64,000 nucleotides of DNA from Tranquillimonas sp964472855 (GTDB lineage: Bacteria > Pseudomonadota > Alphaproteobacteria > Rhodobacterales > Rhodobacteraceae): the NCBI GenBank assembly GCA_964472855.1, contig CAYYMJ010000009.1:1-64000 (forward strand), in the 5' to 3' direction. The position numbers and the translations under genes are program-made. The notes under the pieces are model-generated. The model ran no database searches. It worked only from the letters and a program-made list of their open reading frames with translations, and was not told the DNA's origin. The first letter of the stretch is position 1. The number at the start of each line of letters is the position of its first letter. Positions 1 to 7,545 of this stretch are shown here, piece by piece.

Positions 1-13
1 CCGACTTCTCCCA

Positions 14-1609
14 TCAGCCCGCTCCCAGACGCGCGATAATCGGGGCGGGGTCGCCAATCTCGGCGGTGCCGGCCACCGGGTCGGGCGTGGACAGGCGCGT
101 CGCGCAATAGGCGCCGGCCACCGGGCCCGGGGCCGCGCCGATCAGCACCGATGCTGCCAGAAGCCGCGCGGTCTGGGCGGCAAAGACCCGGGCCGCCGCT
201 TCGTCGGGCGGCGTGTGCCAGCGGCTGTCCCATGCGTCGAGCGCCCGGTCATAGGCCCCGTTGTCGCCCCGCGCCTTGCCAAGCTGGTCGCGCAGCGCGT
301 CCACCGCTGCGGGCACGCGCTGCAGGGTTCTGAGAATGTCGAGGCATATGACATTGCCCGCCCCCTCCCAGATGCCGTTCAGCGGCGCCTCGCGGAACAG
401 CACCGGCATCTGCGTATCCTCGACATAGCCCATGCCGCCCAGCATCTCCATCGCCTCGCCGATGACCGGGGTGCACAGCTTGTTGTTCAGGAACTTGGCC
501 AGCGCCACCGCCAGCCGTGCATAGGTGCGCCGGGCCGGGTCGTCGAAACAGCGGGCGACGTGAAAGGCCAGCGCGGTGGCGGCCTCGGCGTCGAGCGTCA
601 GGTCGGCCAGCACCTGCCGCATCAGCGGCTGGTCGATCAGCCGGCGCTGGAAGGCGCTGCGCCCCCCAAGCCAGTGCTGCGCCCGCGCCAGTGCGGCGCG
701 CATCAGGCCAGCCGGCGCGGTGGCGGTATCCAGCCGCGTGTGGTGCACCATCTCGATGATGGTGGCCACACCGCGCCCTTCCTCGCCCAGCCGATGGGCG
801 CGGGCACCATGATATTCGATCTCGGCCGAGGCATTGGCCCGGTTGCCCAGCTTGTCCTTGAGCCGGGTGATCTGGATGGCGTTGCGGCCCGCGTCGTCCC
901 AGCGCGGCACCAGAAAGCAGGTCAGCCCGCCGGGGGCCTGCCCCAGCGTCAGGAAGGCGTCGGACATCGGCGCCGAGCAGAACCATTTGTGCCCGGTCAG
1001 CCGCCAGGCGCCGTCGGCGCGCTCGGCACGGGTGCTGTTCGACCGCAGGTCCGACCCGCCCTGTTTTTCGGTCATCGCCATGCCCATGGTGGCGCCGCGC
1101 TTGGCCGTGACCGGCCGCAGCGACGGATCATAGGCCGCCGCCGTCAGCCGGGGCCGCCAGAGGTCGCGCAAGGCGGGGTCGGCGTCCAGCGCGGGCACGG
1201 CGGCATAGGTCATGGTCATCGGACAGCAACTGCCCGGCTCGACCTGGCTGTGCAGATAGACCAGCGCCGCGTGGGTCACGTGGCTGCCGCCGGTCCAGGG
1301 CGTGGCCGCATAGCCGGCGCCAAGCCCAAGCTGCATCATGCGGTGATACGCGGGATGATAGGCCACCTCGTCCAGCCGCCGCCCGCCGCTGTCGAACAGG
1401 CGCAGTTGGGGCAGGTTGCGCTCGGCCGCGATGGCGTCGGCTTGCACATCGGCCCGGCCAAGCACCGCCCCATGCGCGGCCAGCGCCGCGCCGTCGCCGC
1501 CACGGGCGTGGGTTTGCAGCACAGGGTCCTCTGACCAGAGGTCACGGTCGCCCGTCGCCTCGGGCTGGTTGAACACCGAATGGGTCCCAAGCTCGTCCCG
1601 GCCGCGCAT
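14..1609 (-). CDS. aidB: AidB-type acyl-CoA dehydrogenase (DNA alkylation response family)
   Basis: A 531-residue acyl-CoA dehydrogenase-fold flavoprotein. The N-terminus carries the AidB signature (THSVFNQPE near residue 9, RRLDEVAYHPAYH near 77, EPGSCCPMTMT near 123), and the length is close to the about 540 residues of E. coli AidB. In E. coli, AidB binds FAD and DNA and is induced by alkylating agents. Its physiological substrate is unsettled, and here it could also be a plain isovaleryl-CoA-dehydrogenase-like enzyme. The stop lies at the very left edge of the window, so the downstream context is unseen. It is divergent from ftsB across a 138-bp gap. No Ada-type regulator or ada gene is visible nearby. 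Confidence 0.9.
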   Translation of the reverse strand: MRGRDELGTHSVFNQPEATGDRDLWSEDPVLQTHARGGDGAALAAHGAVLGRADVQADAIAAERNLPQLRLFDSGGRRLDEVAYHPAYHRMMQLGLGAGYAATPWTGGSHVTHAALVYLHSQVEPGSCCPMTMTYAAVPALDADPALRDLWRPRLTAAAYDPSLRPVTAKRGATMGMAMTEKQGGSDLRSNSTRAERADGAWRLTGHKWFCSAPMSDAFLTLGQAPGGLTCFLVPRWDDAGRNAIQITRLKDKLGNRANASAEIEYHGARAHRLGEEGRGVATIIEMVHHTRLDTATAPAGLMRAALARAQHWLGGRSAFQRRLIDQPLMRQVLADLTLDAEAATALAFHVARCFDDPARRTYARLAVALAKFLNNKLCTPVIGEAMEMLGGMGYVEDTQMPVLFREAPLNGIWEGAGNVICLDILRTLQRVPAAVDALRDQLGKARGDNGAYDRALDAWDSRWHTPPDEAAARVFAAQTARLLAASVLIGAAPGPVAGAYCATRLSTPDPVAGTAEIGDPAPIIARLGAG

Positions 1610-1678
1610 GGCGCACCCCCGTTCAGGCCTTTGCTCGGGCTCAGCCTAACCCCGGCAGCAACGATTCGCCCATGGGGA

Positions 1679-1707
1679 TTCACAAGCCAGCGGCGATGTG
1701 CCATGAT
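1679..1707 (+). promoter_or_regulatory. candidate promoter upstream of ftsB
   Basis: TTCACA (1679-1684) and CATGAT (1702-1707) are separated by 17 bp, a plausible sigma-70-type arrangement for this GC-rich group, about 40 bp ahead of the ftsB start. This rests on pattern matching only. Confidence 0.3.
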
Positions 1708-1747
1708 CGCGAGACGGGCCCGCCAGAGGCCCGGCGAGGCAGTGCAG

Positions 1748-2047
1748 ATGAACAACGGATCCCGCCCGGCAATCGGCGCCCTGATCTTTTTCTCCCTGGC
1801 GTTTGTCATGGGGCTGTATTTCACCTTTGCCAGCGTGCAGGGCGATTACGGCCTGTTTCGCCGCGTGCAGATCGAGGCCGAGATCGCGACGGCCAAGACC
1901 GAACTGGCGGCGCTGAAGACGCGGCTGGCGTCGCTGGAAAACCGCACGCACCGTCTGTCGGACGAATACCTTGACCTTGATCTGCTGGACCAGCAGGCCC
2001 GCGACGTGCTGGGGCTGGTGCGCCAGGACGAGGTCGTGCTGCGCTGA
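1748..2047 (+). CDS. ftsB: FtsB/DivIC-family septum formation initiator
   Basis: A 99-residue bitopic membrane protein. It has a short cytoplasmic N-terminus, one membrane segment (about residues 8-27), then a coiled coil (about 40-73) rich in E, A, K and L. This is the FtsB/DivIC plan: these proteins pair with FtsL and FtsQ in the divisome periplasmic arm. The C-terminal stretch LDLLDQQARDVLGLVRQDEV is typical of the alphaproteobacterial form. The ATG was chosen because it places the membrane helix at the expected distance from the N-terminus; an upstream in-frame extension would add a proline/arginine-rich tail not seen in the family. In Rhodobacterales ftsB commonly precedes pdhA, but here an unrelated gene sits between them. 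Confidence 0.85.
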   Translation: MNNGSRPAIGALIFFSLAFVMGLYFTFASVQGDYGLFRRVQIEAEIATAKTELAALKTRLASLENRTHRLSDEYLDLDLLDQQARDVLGLVRQDEVVLR

Positions 2048-2062
2048 GCCCGCTGCCGGGCA

Positions 2063-2083
2063 CGAATTTTCGACGAAAATTCG
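2063..2083. repeat. 21-bp intergenic palindrome, copy 1
   Basis: Perfect inverted repeat CGAATTTTCG-A-CGAAAATTCG, 16 bp after the ftsB stop. It is the same family as the copies at 3075, 14251 and 60544. It could act as a small hairpin at RNA level; there is no T-tract. Confidence 0.85.
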
Positions 2084-2152
2084 GCAGGTCGGTCGGTCTT
2101 TCTTGAATCGCCGATACTTGCCACACTGCGCGAATGGCTGGGAGGATTCGAG

Positions 2153-3064
2153 ATGCCGAATTATGATGGCAAGGCAGCGACGCTGTTGCTGCGGGGTGGC
2201 GAAATCGTAGCGCCGGAAGTGGTCGAGGAAAGCATGCAGATCGCGGCGGCCGATCTGCAAGCCGAGATCGGCGCGTCGATGGCAATGCAAGGCGAATTCG
2301 GCACATCCGGCCAGGCCATGCGGGATCTGGTCGCCGCCGGCGCTTCGGAAACGGCGCTGGAGGCGCACCGGGCACGCGCGAACGCCATACGCGCCCAGCG
2401 CCCGGCCGTCGCGGCCATCATGCCGCCGGAACCGCCCATGATCGCGCAAGAGCCATTTGCCTACACCGGTTCGATCGGTGGGGTCGAAACGCCGAATTAT
2501 GATTACAAATGGACTTGGTTCCGCGAAAACGGCATCGTCGCGAGCCACAATGAAACGGTCAACGATCCCACGCCCGGCCGAATGCACATACAGCATTTTC
2601 TTGACGGAGATTCGCGCCAGGAAGAACGGATCGACGCCGCCGTGGGCTTGGGGTTCTATTTTCGCCCGCCGACCAAGCGCGGTTTCCTGCAAATCGATGC
2701 ACGGCCCGCGCTCCAATCGACCTATGTCTCGGTCAACAATCTCAGCACGACGACCGGCAAGAGCTGGGTTGGTACCTACATCGGGGAATACATTGTGGGC
2801 ACCAATACTTTCAATCAGACCATGTCGGACCATCGCGAGACGATCTTTTCGGACTCTTCCTTCTGGATCGGGCACAATTTCAACAAGTCAACCAGCGGCC
2901 ATCCGTTGATGGGAAGGTCGGTGGTTTCGGGCTCGCACTGGTATGCGATCTGGGTCTGGTGCGGGATGACCACATCGAACGCCGGCGACGGCACGTTCGG
3001 AAGCGCAGTCAACATCAACGCCCTCACCGTCAATGTCCCGTCCATTACCTGGGCCCTGCTCTGA
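2153..3064 (+). CDS. unrecognised protein, helical N-terminus and beta-rich C-terminal domain
   Basis: A 303-residue protein that I cannot assign to a family. A clear ribosome site (GGGAGG) precedes the ATG. Residues 1-85 are predicted mostly helical (runs of A, E, M and Q). Residues about 95-303 are rich in aromatics, G, S, T and N with alternating hydrophobics, and end in VNVPSITWALL, suggesting a beta-sandwich or jelly-roll domain. There is no signal peptide, membrane helix or recognisable catalytic motif. Base composition is visibly less GC-rich than the neighbours. The gene interrupts the usual ftsB-pdhA adjacency and is bracketed by two copies of the 21-bp palindrome (2063-2083 and 3075-3095), which suggests acquisition as a unit. 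Function unknown. Confidence 0.75.
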   Translation: MPNYDGKAATLLLRGGEIVAPEVVEESMQIAAADLQAEIGASMAMQGEFGTSGQAMRDLVAAGASETALEAHRARANAIRAQRPAVAAIMPPEPPMIAQEPFAYTGSIGGVETPNYDYKWTWFRENGIVASHNETVNDPTPGRMHIQHFLDGDSRQEERIDAAVGLGFYFRPPTKRGFLQIDARPALQSTYVSVNNLSTTTGKSWVGTYIGEYIVGTNTFNQTMSDHRETIFSDSSFWIGHNFNKSTSGHPLMGRSVVSGSHWYAIWVWCGMTTSNAGDGTFGSAVNINALTVNVPSITWALL

Positions 3065-3074
3065 CCGGCACCGA

Positions 3075-3095
3075 CAAATTTTCGGCGAAAATTTG
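3075..3095. repeat. 21-bp intergenic palindrome, copy 2
   Basis: Perfect inverted repeat CAAATTTTCG-G-CGAAAATTTG, 10 bp after the stop of the unrecognised gene. The outer bases differ from copy 1 in a compensatory way, so pairing is preserved. Confidence 0.85.
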
Positions 3096-3205
3096 CGCGT
3101 GTCGCGGCCGAGGTTGCGGAAATTGCCTGATCAGGGGCTTGCATCGCGGCTGTATTCGGAAATAGTTTAACGTTGAACGATCCGCCACGGCAGGGAGATG
3201 ACCGC

Positions 3206-4210
3206 ATGGCCGCCAGAAAGACGACGCAGGCGAAAAGGCCTCAGGCGTCGAAAGACGAGCTGCTGCAATTCTATCGGGACATGCTGCTGATCCGCCGGTT
3301 CGAGGAAAAGGCCGGCCAGCTTTACGGCATGGGTCTGATCGGCGGGTTCTGCCACCTGTATATCGGGCAGGAAGCGGTGGTTGTCGGGCTGGAAGCCGCC
3401 GCCGAAGACGGTGACAAGCGCCTGACCTCTTATCGCGACCACGGCCATATGCTGGCCTGCGGCATGGACCCCCGCGGCGTGATGGCCGAACTGACCGGAC
3501 GCAGCGGCGGCTATTCGGGCGGCAAGGGCGGCTCGATGCACATGTTCTCGAAAGAAAAGGACTTTTACGGCGGGCACGGCATTGTGGCCGCGCAGGTGCC
3601 CATCGGCGCCGGCCTGGCCTTTGCCGACAAATACAAGGGCAACGGCCGCGTCACCTTTACCTATTTCGGGGACGGCGCCGCCAACCAGGGCCAGGTTTAC
3701 GAAACCTACAACATGGCCGAGCTGTGGGACCTGCCAGTGATTTTCGTGATCGAGAACAACCAGTATGCCATGGGCACCTCGGTGGCACGCTCGACCAAGT
3801 CGCCGTCGATGTGGGAACGCGGCGCGGCCTATGGGATCAAGGGCGAAGAGGTCGACGGCATGGACGTGCTGGCGGTCAAGGCGGCCGGCGAAAAGGCGGT
3901 GGCCCACTGCCGGGCCGGCAAGGGGCCGTATATCCTTGAAATCAAGACCTACCGCTACCGCGGCCACTCGATGTCGGATCCGGCGAAATACCGCACCCGC
4001 GACGAGGTGCAGAAGATGCGCGAAGAACGCGACGCCATCGACCATGTGCGCCAGCTTCTGCTGGCCGGCGGCCACGCCACCGAAGACGAATTGAAGGCCA
4101 TCGACCGCGAGATCAAGGAAGTGGTCAACGCCGCCGCCGATTACGCGCGCGAAAGCCCCGAGCCGGCGGTCGAGGAACTGTACACCGATATCTACGCCGA
4201 GGCCCTGTGA
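3206..4210 (+). CDS. pdhA: pyruvate dehydrogenase E1 component, alpha subunit
   Basis: This 334-residue protein is half of the thiamine-diphosphate-dependent E1 enzyme that decarboxylates pyruvate and hands the acetyl group to the lipoyl arm of E2. The ThDP/Mg motif GDGAANQG lies at residues 155-162 and continues to IENN at about 182-185. The loop YRYRGHSMSDP, characteristic of E1-alpha, follows. The ATG at 3206 is preferred over an upstream TTG because GGGAG lies 8 bp before it. The stop TGA shares its A with the ATG of the next gene, so pdhA and the VOC gene are probably translationally coupled. The separate alpha and beta subunits are the form typical of alphaproteobacteria. Confidence 0.97.
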   Translation: MAARKTTQAKRPQASKDELLQFYRDMLLIRRFEEKAGQLYGMGLIGGFCHLYIGQEAVVVGLEAAAEDGDKRLTSYRDHGHMLACGMDPRGVMAELTGRSGGYSGGKGGSMHMFSKEKDFYGGHGIVAAQVPIGAGLAFADKYKGNGRVTFTYFGDGAANQGQVYETYNMAELWDLPVIFVIENNQYAMGTSVARSTKSPSMWERGAAYGIKGEEVDGMDVLAVKAAGEKAVAHCRAGKGPYILEIKTYRYRGHSMSDPAKYRTRDEVQKMREERDAIDHVRQLLLAGGHATEDELKAIDREIKEVVNAAADYARESPEPAVEELYTDIYAEAL

Positions 4211-4599
4211 TGCCGCATTTCGAGATCCACGCCGCCGATGTCGGCGCGGCGCAAGCGTTCTACACCGGTCTGTTCGGCTGGGCCTTTGCGCCGATGCCCG
4301 GGGCCGAGGACGTGGGCTATCATCTGATCGAAGGGTCCGACATCGGCACGGGCAAGGGTGTGACCGGCGGTCTGATGCGACGGGTGAACGATACGCCCAC
4401 CGCCGGCGGCCCCATTCGTGGCGGCACGATGACCTTCGCGGTCGCCGACTGCGATGATCGCTATGCCTGGGCGCTGGCCAACGGCGGCGCCGAGGCGCTG
4501 CCGCCCACCGATTTCCCGGGCATCGGCCGTTGCGCCTATGTCGAGGACGGGCAAGGCAATGTTGTGGGCATGCTGGCCCCGGAAAAGGAAGACGTCTGA
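4210..4599 (+). CDS. VOC-family (glyoxalase/bleomycin-resistance fold) protein
   Basis: A 129-residue single-module VOC protein: a beta-alpha-beta-beta-beta pattern starting FEIHAADVGAAQAFYTGLFGW, with a second half ending YVEDGQGNVVGMLAP. VOC proteins bind a metal through paired His/Glu residues and include glyoxalases, dioxygenases and resistance proteins; the substrate here is unknown. The gene is wedged between pdhA and pdhB, with one-base stop/start overlaps (TGATG) on both sides, so it must be co-translated with the pyruvate dehydrogenase subunits. This placement suggests a role linked to 2-oxoacid metabolism or aldehyde by-products, but that is inference. Confidence 0.85.
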   Translation: MPHFEIHAADVGAAQAFYTGLFGWAFAPMPGAEDVGYHLIEGSDIGTGKGVTGGLMRRVNDTPTAGGPIRGGTMTFAVADCDDRYAWALANGGAEALPPTDFPGIGRCAYVEDGQGNVVGMLAPEKEDV

Positions 4600-5935
4600 T
4601 GGCAACCGAACTTCTCATGCCGGCGCTCAGCCCGACGATGGAAGAGGGCACGCTGGCCAAGTGGCTGGTCAAGGAAGGCGACAGCGTCAAGTCCGGCGAC
4701 ATCATCGCCGAGATCGAGACCGACAAGGCCACGATGGAATTCGAGGCCATCGACGAAGGCGTCATGGGCCGGATACTGGTGGCCGAAGGCACCGAGGGTG
4801 TGAAGGTCAACAGCCCCATCGCGGTTCTGGTNNNNNNNNNNNNNNNNNNNNNNNNNNNNNNNNNNNNNNNNNNNNNNNNNNNNNNNNNNNNNNNNNNNNN
4901 NNNNNNNNNNNNNNNNNNNNNNNNNNNNNNNCCGAGATTGCGCCCGGCACGGCGATGAAGAAGATGACCGTGCGCGAGGCTCTGCGCGACGCCATGGCCG
5001 AAGAGATGCGCGGCGACGACAGCGTATTCCTGATGGGCGAAGAGGTGGCCCAGTATCAGGGCGCCTACAAGATCAGCCAGGGGCTTCTGGACGAGTTTGG
5101 CGCCAGGCGGGTGATCGACACCCCGATCACCGAACATGGTTTTGCCGGTATCGGCGTTGGCGCGGCCTTTGGCGGCCTGCGCCCGATTGTCGAGTTCATG
5201 ACCTTCAATTTCGCCATGCAGGCGATGGACCATATCATCAACTCGGCCGCCAAGACGCGTTACATGTCGGGGGGCCAGATGGGCTGTCCCATCGTGTTTC
5301 GGGGGCCCAATGGCGCTGCGGCGCGCGTCGGCGCCCAGCACAGCCAGGACTATGCGGCGTGGTATGCCCATGTGCCCGGCCTGAAGGTGGTGCAGCCCTG
5401 GTCGGCCGCCGACGCCAAGGGTCTGCTGAAATCCGCCATCCGCGACCCGAACCCGGTTCTGGTGCTGGAAAACGAGATCCTCTACGGTCAGGCGTTCGAC
5501 GTGCCCGATGTGGCCGACTGGACGGTGCCCATCGGTCGCGCTCGCATCGCGCGGGCGGGCGCGGACGTGACCATCGTCAGCTTTGGCGTCGGCATGGGTC
5601 ATGCCATGGCCGCCGCCGACGATCTGGCCGCCCAGGGGATCGAGGCCGAGGTGATCGACCTGCGCTCGCTGCGGCCCATGGATACCGGCACCGTTATCGA
5701 AAGCGTGAAAAAGACCAACCGCTGCGTGACCGTGGAAGAAGGGTTCCCCGTCTGCTCGATCGGCAACCATATCTCGGCGGTGCTGATGCAAGAGGCCTTC
5801 GACTGGCTGGACGCGCCGGTGATCAACTGCACCGGCAGGGACGTGCCCATGCCTTACGCGGCCAACCTTGAAAAGCTGGCGCTGGTGACGGTGCCCGAGG
5901 TGGTCGCGGCGGTCAGGGCGGTGACCTACCGCTGA
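4599..5935 (+). CDS. pdhB: pyruvate dehydrogenase E1 component, beta subunit, with N-terminal lipoyl domain (contains assembly gap)
   Basis: The N-terminus is a lipoyl domain (residues 1-77) with the lipoylated lysine in ETDKATME at K43. After the gap comes the E1-beta transketolase-like region beginning with TVREALRDAMAEEM, including the GAAARVGAQHSQD segment and ending in the C-terminal transketolase domain. A lipoyl domain on E1-beta is a known alphaproteobacterial trait. A run of 100 N (4832-4931) falls in the linker between the domains. The reading frame differs on the two sides, so the run does not represent the true missing length, and this is not evidence of a frameshift. The ATG overlaps the VOC stop by one base. 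Confidence 0.95.
4832..4931. other. assembly gap (100 N) inside pdhB
   Basis: A run of exactly 100 N, a conventional placeholder. The flanks share no sequence, so real bases are missing here: the probably Ala/Pro-rich linker between the lipoyl and E1-beta domains. Confidence 0.99.
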
Positions 5936-5993
5936 TGCCGACCCAAGCCGCCTTGCCCCCTTGTATTCTTGTCCTCGCAGAGGAATTGACCTG

Positions 5994-7448
5994 ATGCCCA
6001 TCGAACTTCTCATGCCCGCGCTCAGCCCCACGATGGAAGAGGGCACGCTGGCCAAATGGCTGGTCAAGGAAGGCGACAGCGTGTCGTCGGGCGACCTGCT
6101 GGCCGAAATCGAGACCGACAAGGCGACGATGGAATTCGAGGCCGTCGACGAAGGGATCGTCGGGCGCCTGCTGGTCGCCGAGGGGGCCGAGGGTGTGAAG
6201 GTCAACACGCCCATCGCCATTCTGGTTGACGAGGGCGAGGCAGTGCCCGATGCCGCGGCCAGCGCGGCGCCTGCCGCTGCCGCTGCTGCGCCCGCTGCTG
6301 CTGCTGCCGCTGCTGCGCCCGCGCCTGCCGCTGCCGCTGCGCCCGCGCCTGCCGCTGCNNNNNNNNNNNNNNNNNNNNNNNNNNNNNNNNNNNNNNNNNN
6401 NNNNNNNNNNNNNNNNNNNNNNNNNNNNNNNNNNNNNNNNNNNNNNNNNNNNNNNNNNGCTGCGCCCGCGCCTGCCGCTGCCGCTGCGCCCGCGCCTGCC
6501 GCTGCGGCGGCCCCGGTTGCCGGTGACGCTGCGCGCATCTTTGCCTCGCCGCTGGCGCGGCGGTTGGCGGCCGAAAAGGGGCTGGATCTGGCCGCGATCG
6601 GCGGCACGGGCCCGCATGGGCGCATCGTGCGCGCCGATGTCGAGGCCGCGACCGCCACCCCGGCACCCGCCGCTGCCCCGGCGGCTGCGGCGGCCGCTCC
6701 GGCGCCGGCGCCGGCGCAGGCCGACGCGGCCAGCGTGGCCAGTCTGTATTCCGGGCGCGACTATGACGAGGTCGCGCTGGACGGCATGCGCCGCATCATT
6801 GCCGCGCGTCTGACCGAGGCCAAGCAGACCATCCCGCATTTCTATCTGCGCCGCGACATCCGGCTGGATGCGCTGCTGGCCTTCCGGTCGAAGCTGAACA
6901 AGGCGCTTGAAGGCCGGGGCGTGAAGCTGAGCGTCAATGATTTCATCATCAAGGCCTGTGCGCTGGCCCTGCAGCAGGTGCCGGCGGCCAATGCCGTCTG
7001 GGCCGGCGACCGGATTTTGCAGATGAAGGCGTCGGACGTCGCGGTGGCGGTGGCCATCGAGGGCGGGCTGTTCACGCCGGTGCTGCTGGATGCCGAGGTC
7101 AAGACCCTGTCGGCCCTGTCGGCTGAGATGAAGGACCTGGCCACCCGTGCGCGCGCGCGCAAGCTGGCGCCGCAGGAATACCAGGGCGGCAGCTTTGCCA
7201 TTTCGAACCTGGGCATGATGGGGATCGACAATTTCGACGCCGTGATCAACCCGCCCCACGGCGCCATCCTGGCGGTGGGCGCCGGCGTGAAGCGCCCGGT
7301 GGTCGATGACGCGGGCGAGTTGGCGGTGGCGACGGTGATGTCGGTGACGCTGTCGGTGGATCACCGGGTGATCGACGGGGCGCTGGGCGCGGAATTGCTG
7401 GCCGCGATCAAGGACAACCTGGAAAGCCCCATGGCCATGCTGGCCTGA
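5994..7448 (+). CDS. pdhC: pyruvate dehydrogenase E2, dihydrolipoamide acetyltransferase (contains assembly gap)
   Basis: The protein starts with a lipoyl domain (lipoyl lysine K43), followed by a long Ala/Pro linker, then a peripheral-subunit-binding domain (ASPLARRLAAEKGLDL...GTGPHGRIVRADV) and the catalytic acetyltransferase core. The core ends with the active-site motif DHRVIDGALGAE. The enzyme transfers acetyl groups from the lipoyl arm to CoA and forms the core of the complex. The ATG at 5994 has AGAGGAA upstream. The gap 6359-6458 falls in a 24-bp tandem repeat encoding the linker, so linker length is uncertain. A gap of 58 bp separates it from pdhB. No lpd (E3) gene follows. Confidence 0.96.
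   Translation: MPIELLMPALSPTMEEGTLAKWLVKEGDSVSSGDLLAEIETDKATMEFEAVDEGIVGRLLVAEGAEGVKVNTPIAILVDEGEAVPDAAASAAPAAAAAAPAAAAAAAAPAPAAAAAPAPAAXXXXXXXXXXXXXXXXXXXXXXXXXXXXXXXXXXAAPAPAAAAAPAPAAAAAPVAGDAARIFASPLARRLAAEKGLDLAAIGGTGPHGRIVRADVEAATATPAPAAAPAAAAAAPAPAPAQADAASVASLYSGRDYDEVALDGMRRIIAARLTEAKQTIPHFYLRRDIRLDALLAFRSKLNKALEGRGVKLSVNDFIIKACALALQQVPAANAVWAGDRILQMKASDVAVAVAIEGGLFTPVLLDAEVKTLSALSAEMKDLATRARARKLAPQEYQGGSFAISNLGMMGIDNFDAVINPPHGAILAVGAGVKRPVVDDAGELAVATVMSVTLSVDHRVIDGALGAELLAAIKDNLESPMAMLA
6312..6505 (+). repeat. 24-bp tandem repeat encoding the Ala-Pro linker of PdhC, interrupted by an assembly gap
   Basis: Units close to GCTGCGCCCGCGCCTGCCGC plus four bases repeat on both sides of the N run (6359-6458) and encode A/P-rich octets. 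The repeat is the evident reason for the assembly break, and the true copy number cannot be read here. Confidence 0.85.
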
Positions 7449-7505
7449 TTGCGCGCCTGCGGCGCACGCCATTGGTGGCGCGGTCCCTTGCGGGACCGCG
7501 CGGCT

Positions 7506-7538
7506 GCCTCCGGCGGGGATATTTCCGCCAAGATGATG
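7506..7538 (-). repeat. CATCATCTTGGC intergenic element, copy 1
   Basis: On the minus strand the sequence reads CATCATCTTGGCGGAAATAT followed by CCCCGCCGGAGGC. It lies between the convergent ends of pdhC and the CorC-family gene. Just to its left is a hairpin (GGTCCC-TTGC-GGGACC) that may contribute to transcription termination. Confidence 0.8.
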
Positions 7539-7545
7539 GGCGGGC

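Noticed and set aside
4832..4931. Frameshift in pdhB
   Set aside because: The frame change occurs across a 100-N placeholder whose length is arbitrary, so it says nothing about the gene being broken.
3167..6658. Very long open frame on the minus strand opposite pdhA-pdhC
   Set aside because: It is an antisense shadow of high-GC coding sequence that reads through N runs and has no family features, while the plus strand encodes well-known proteins.
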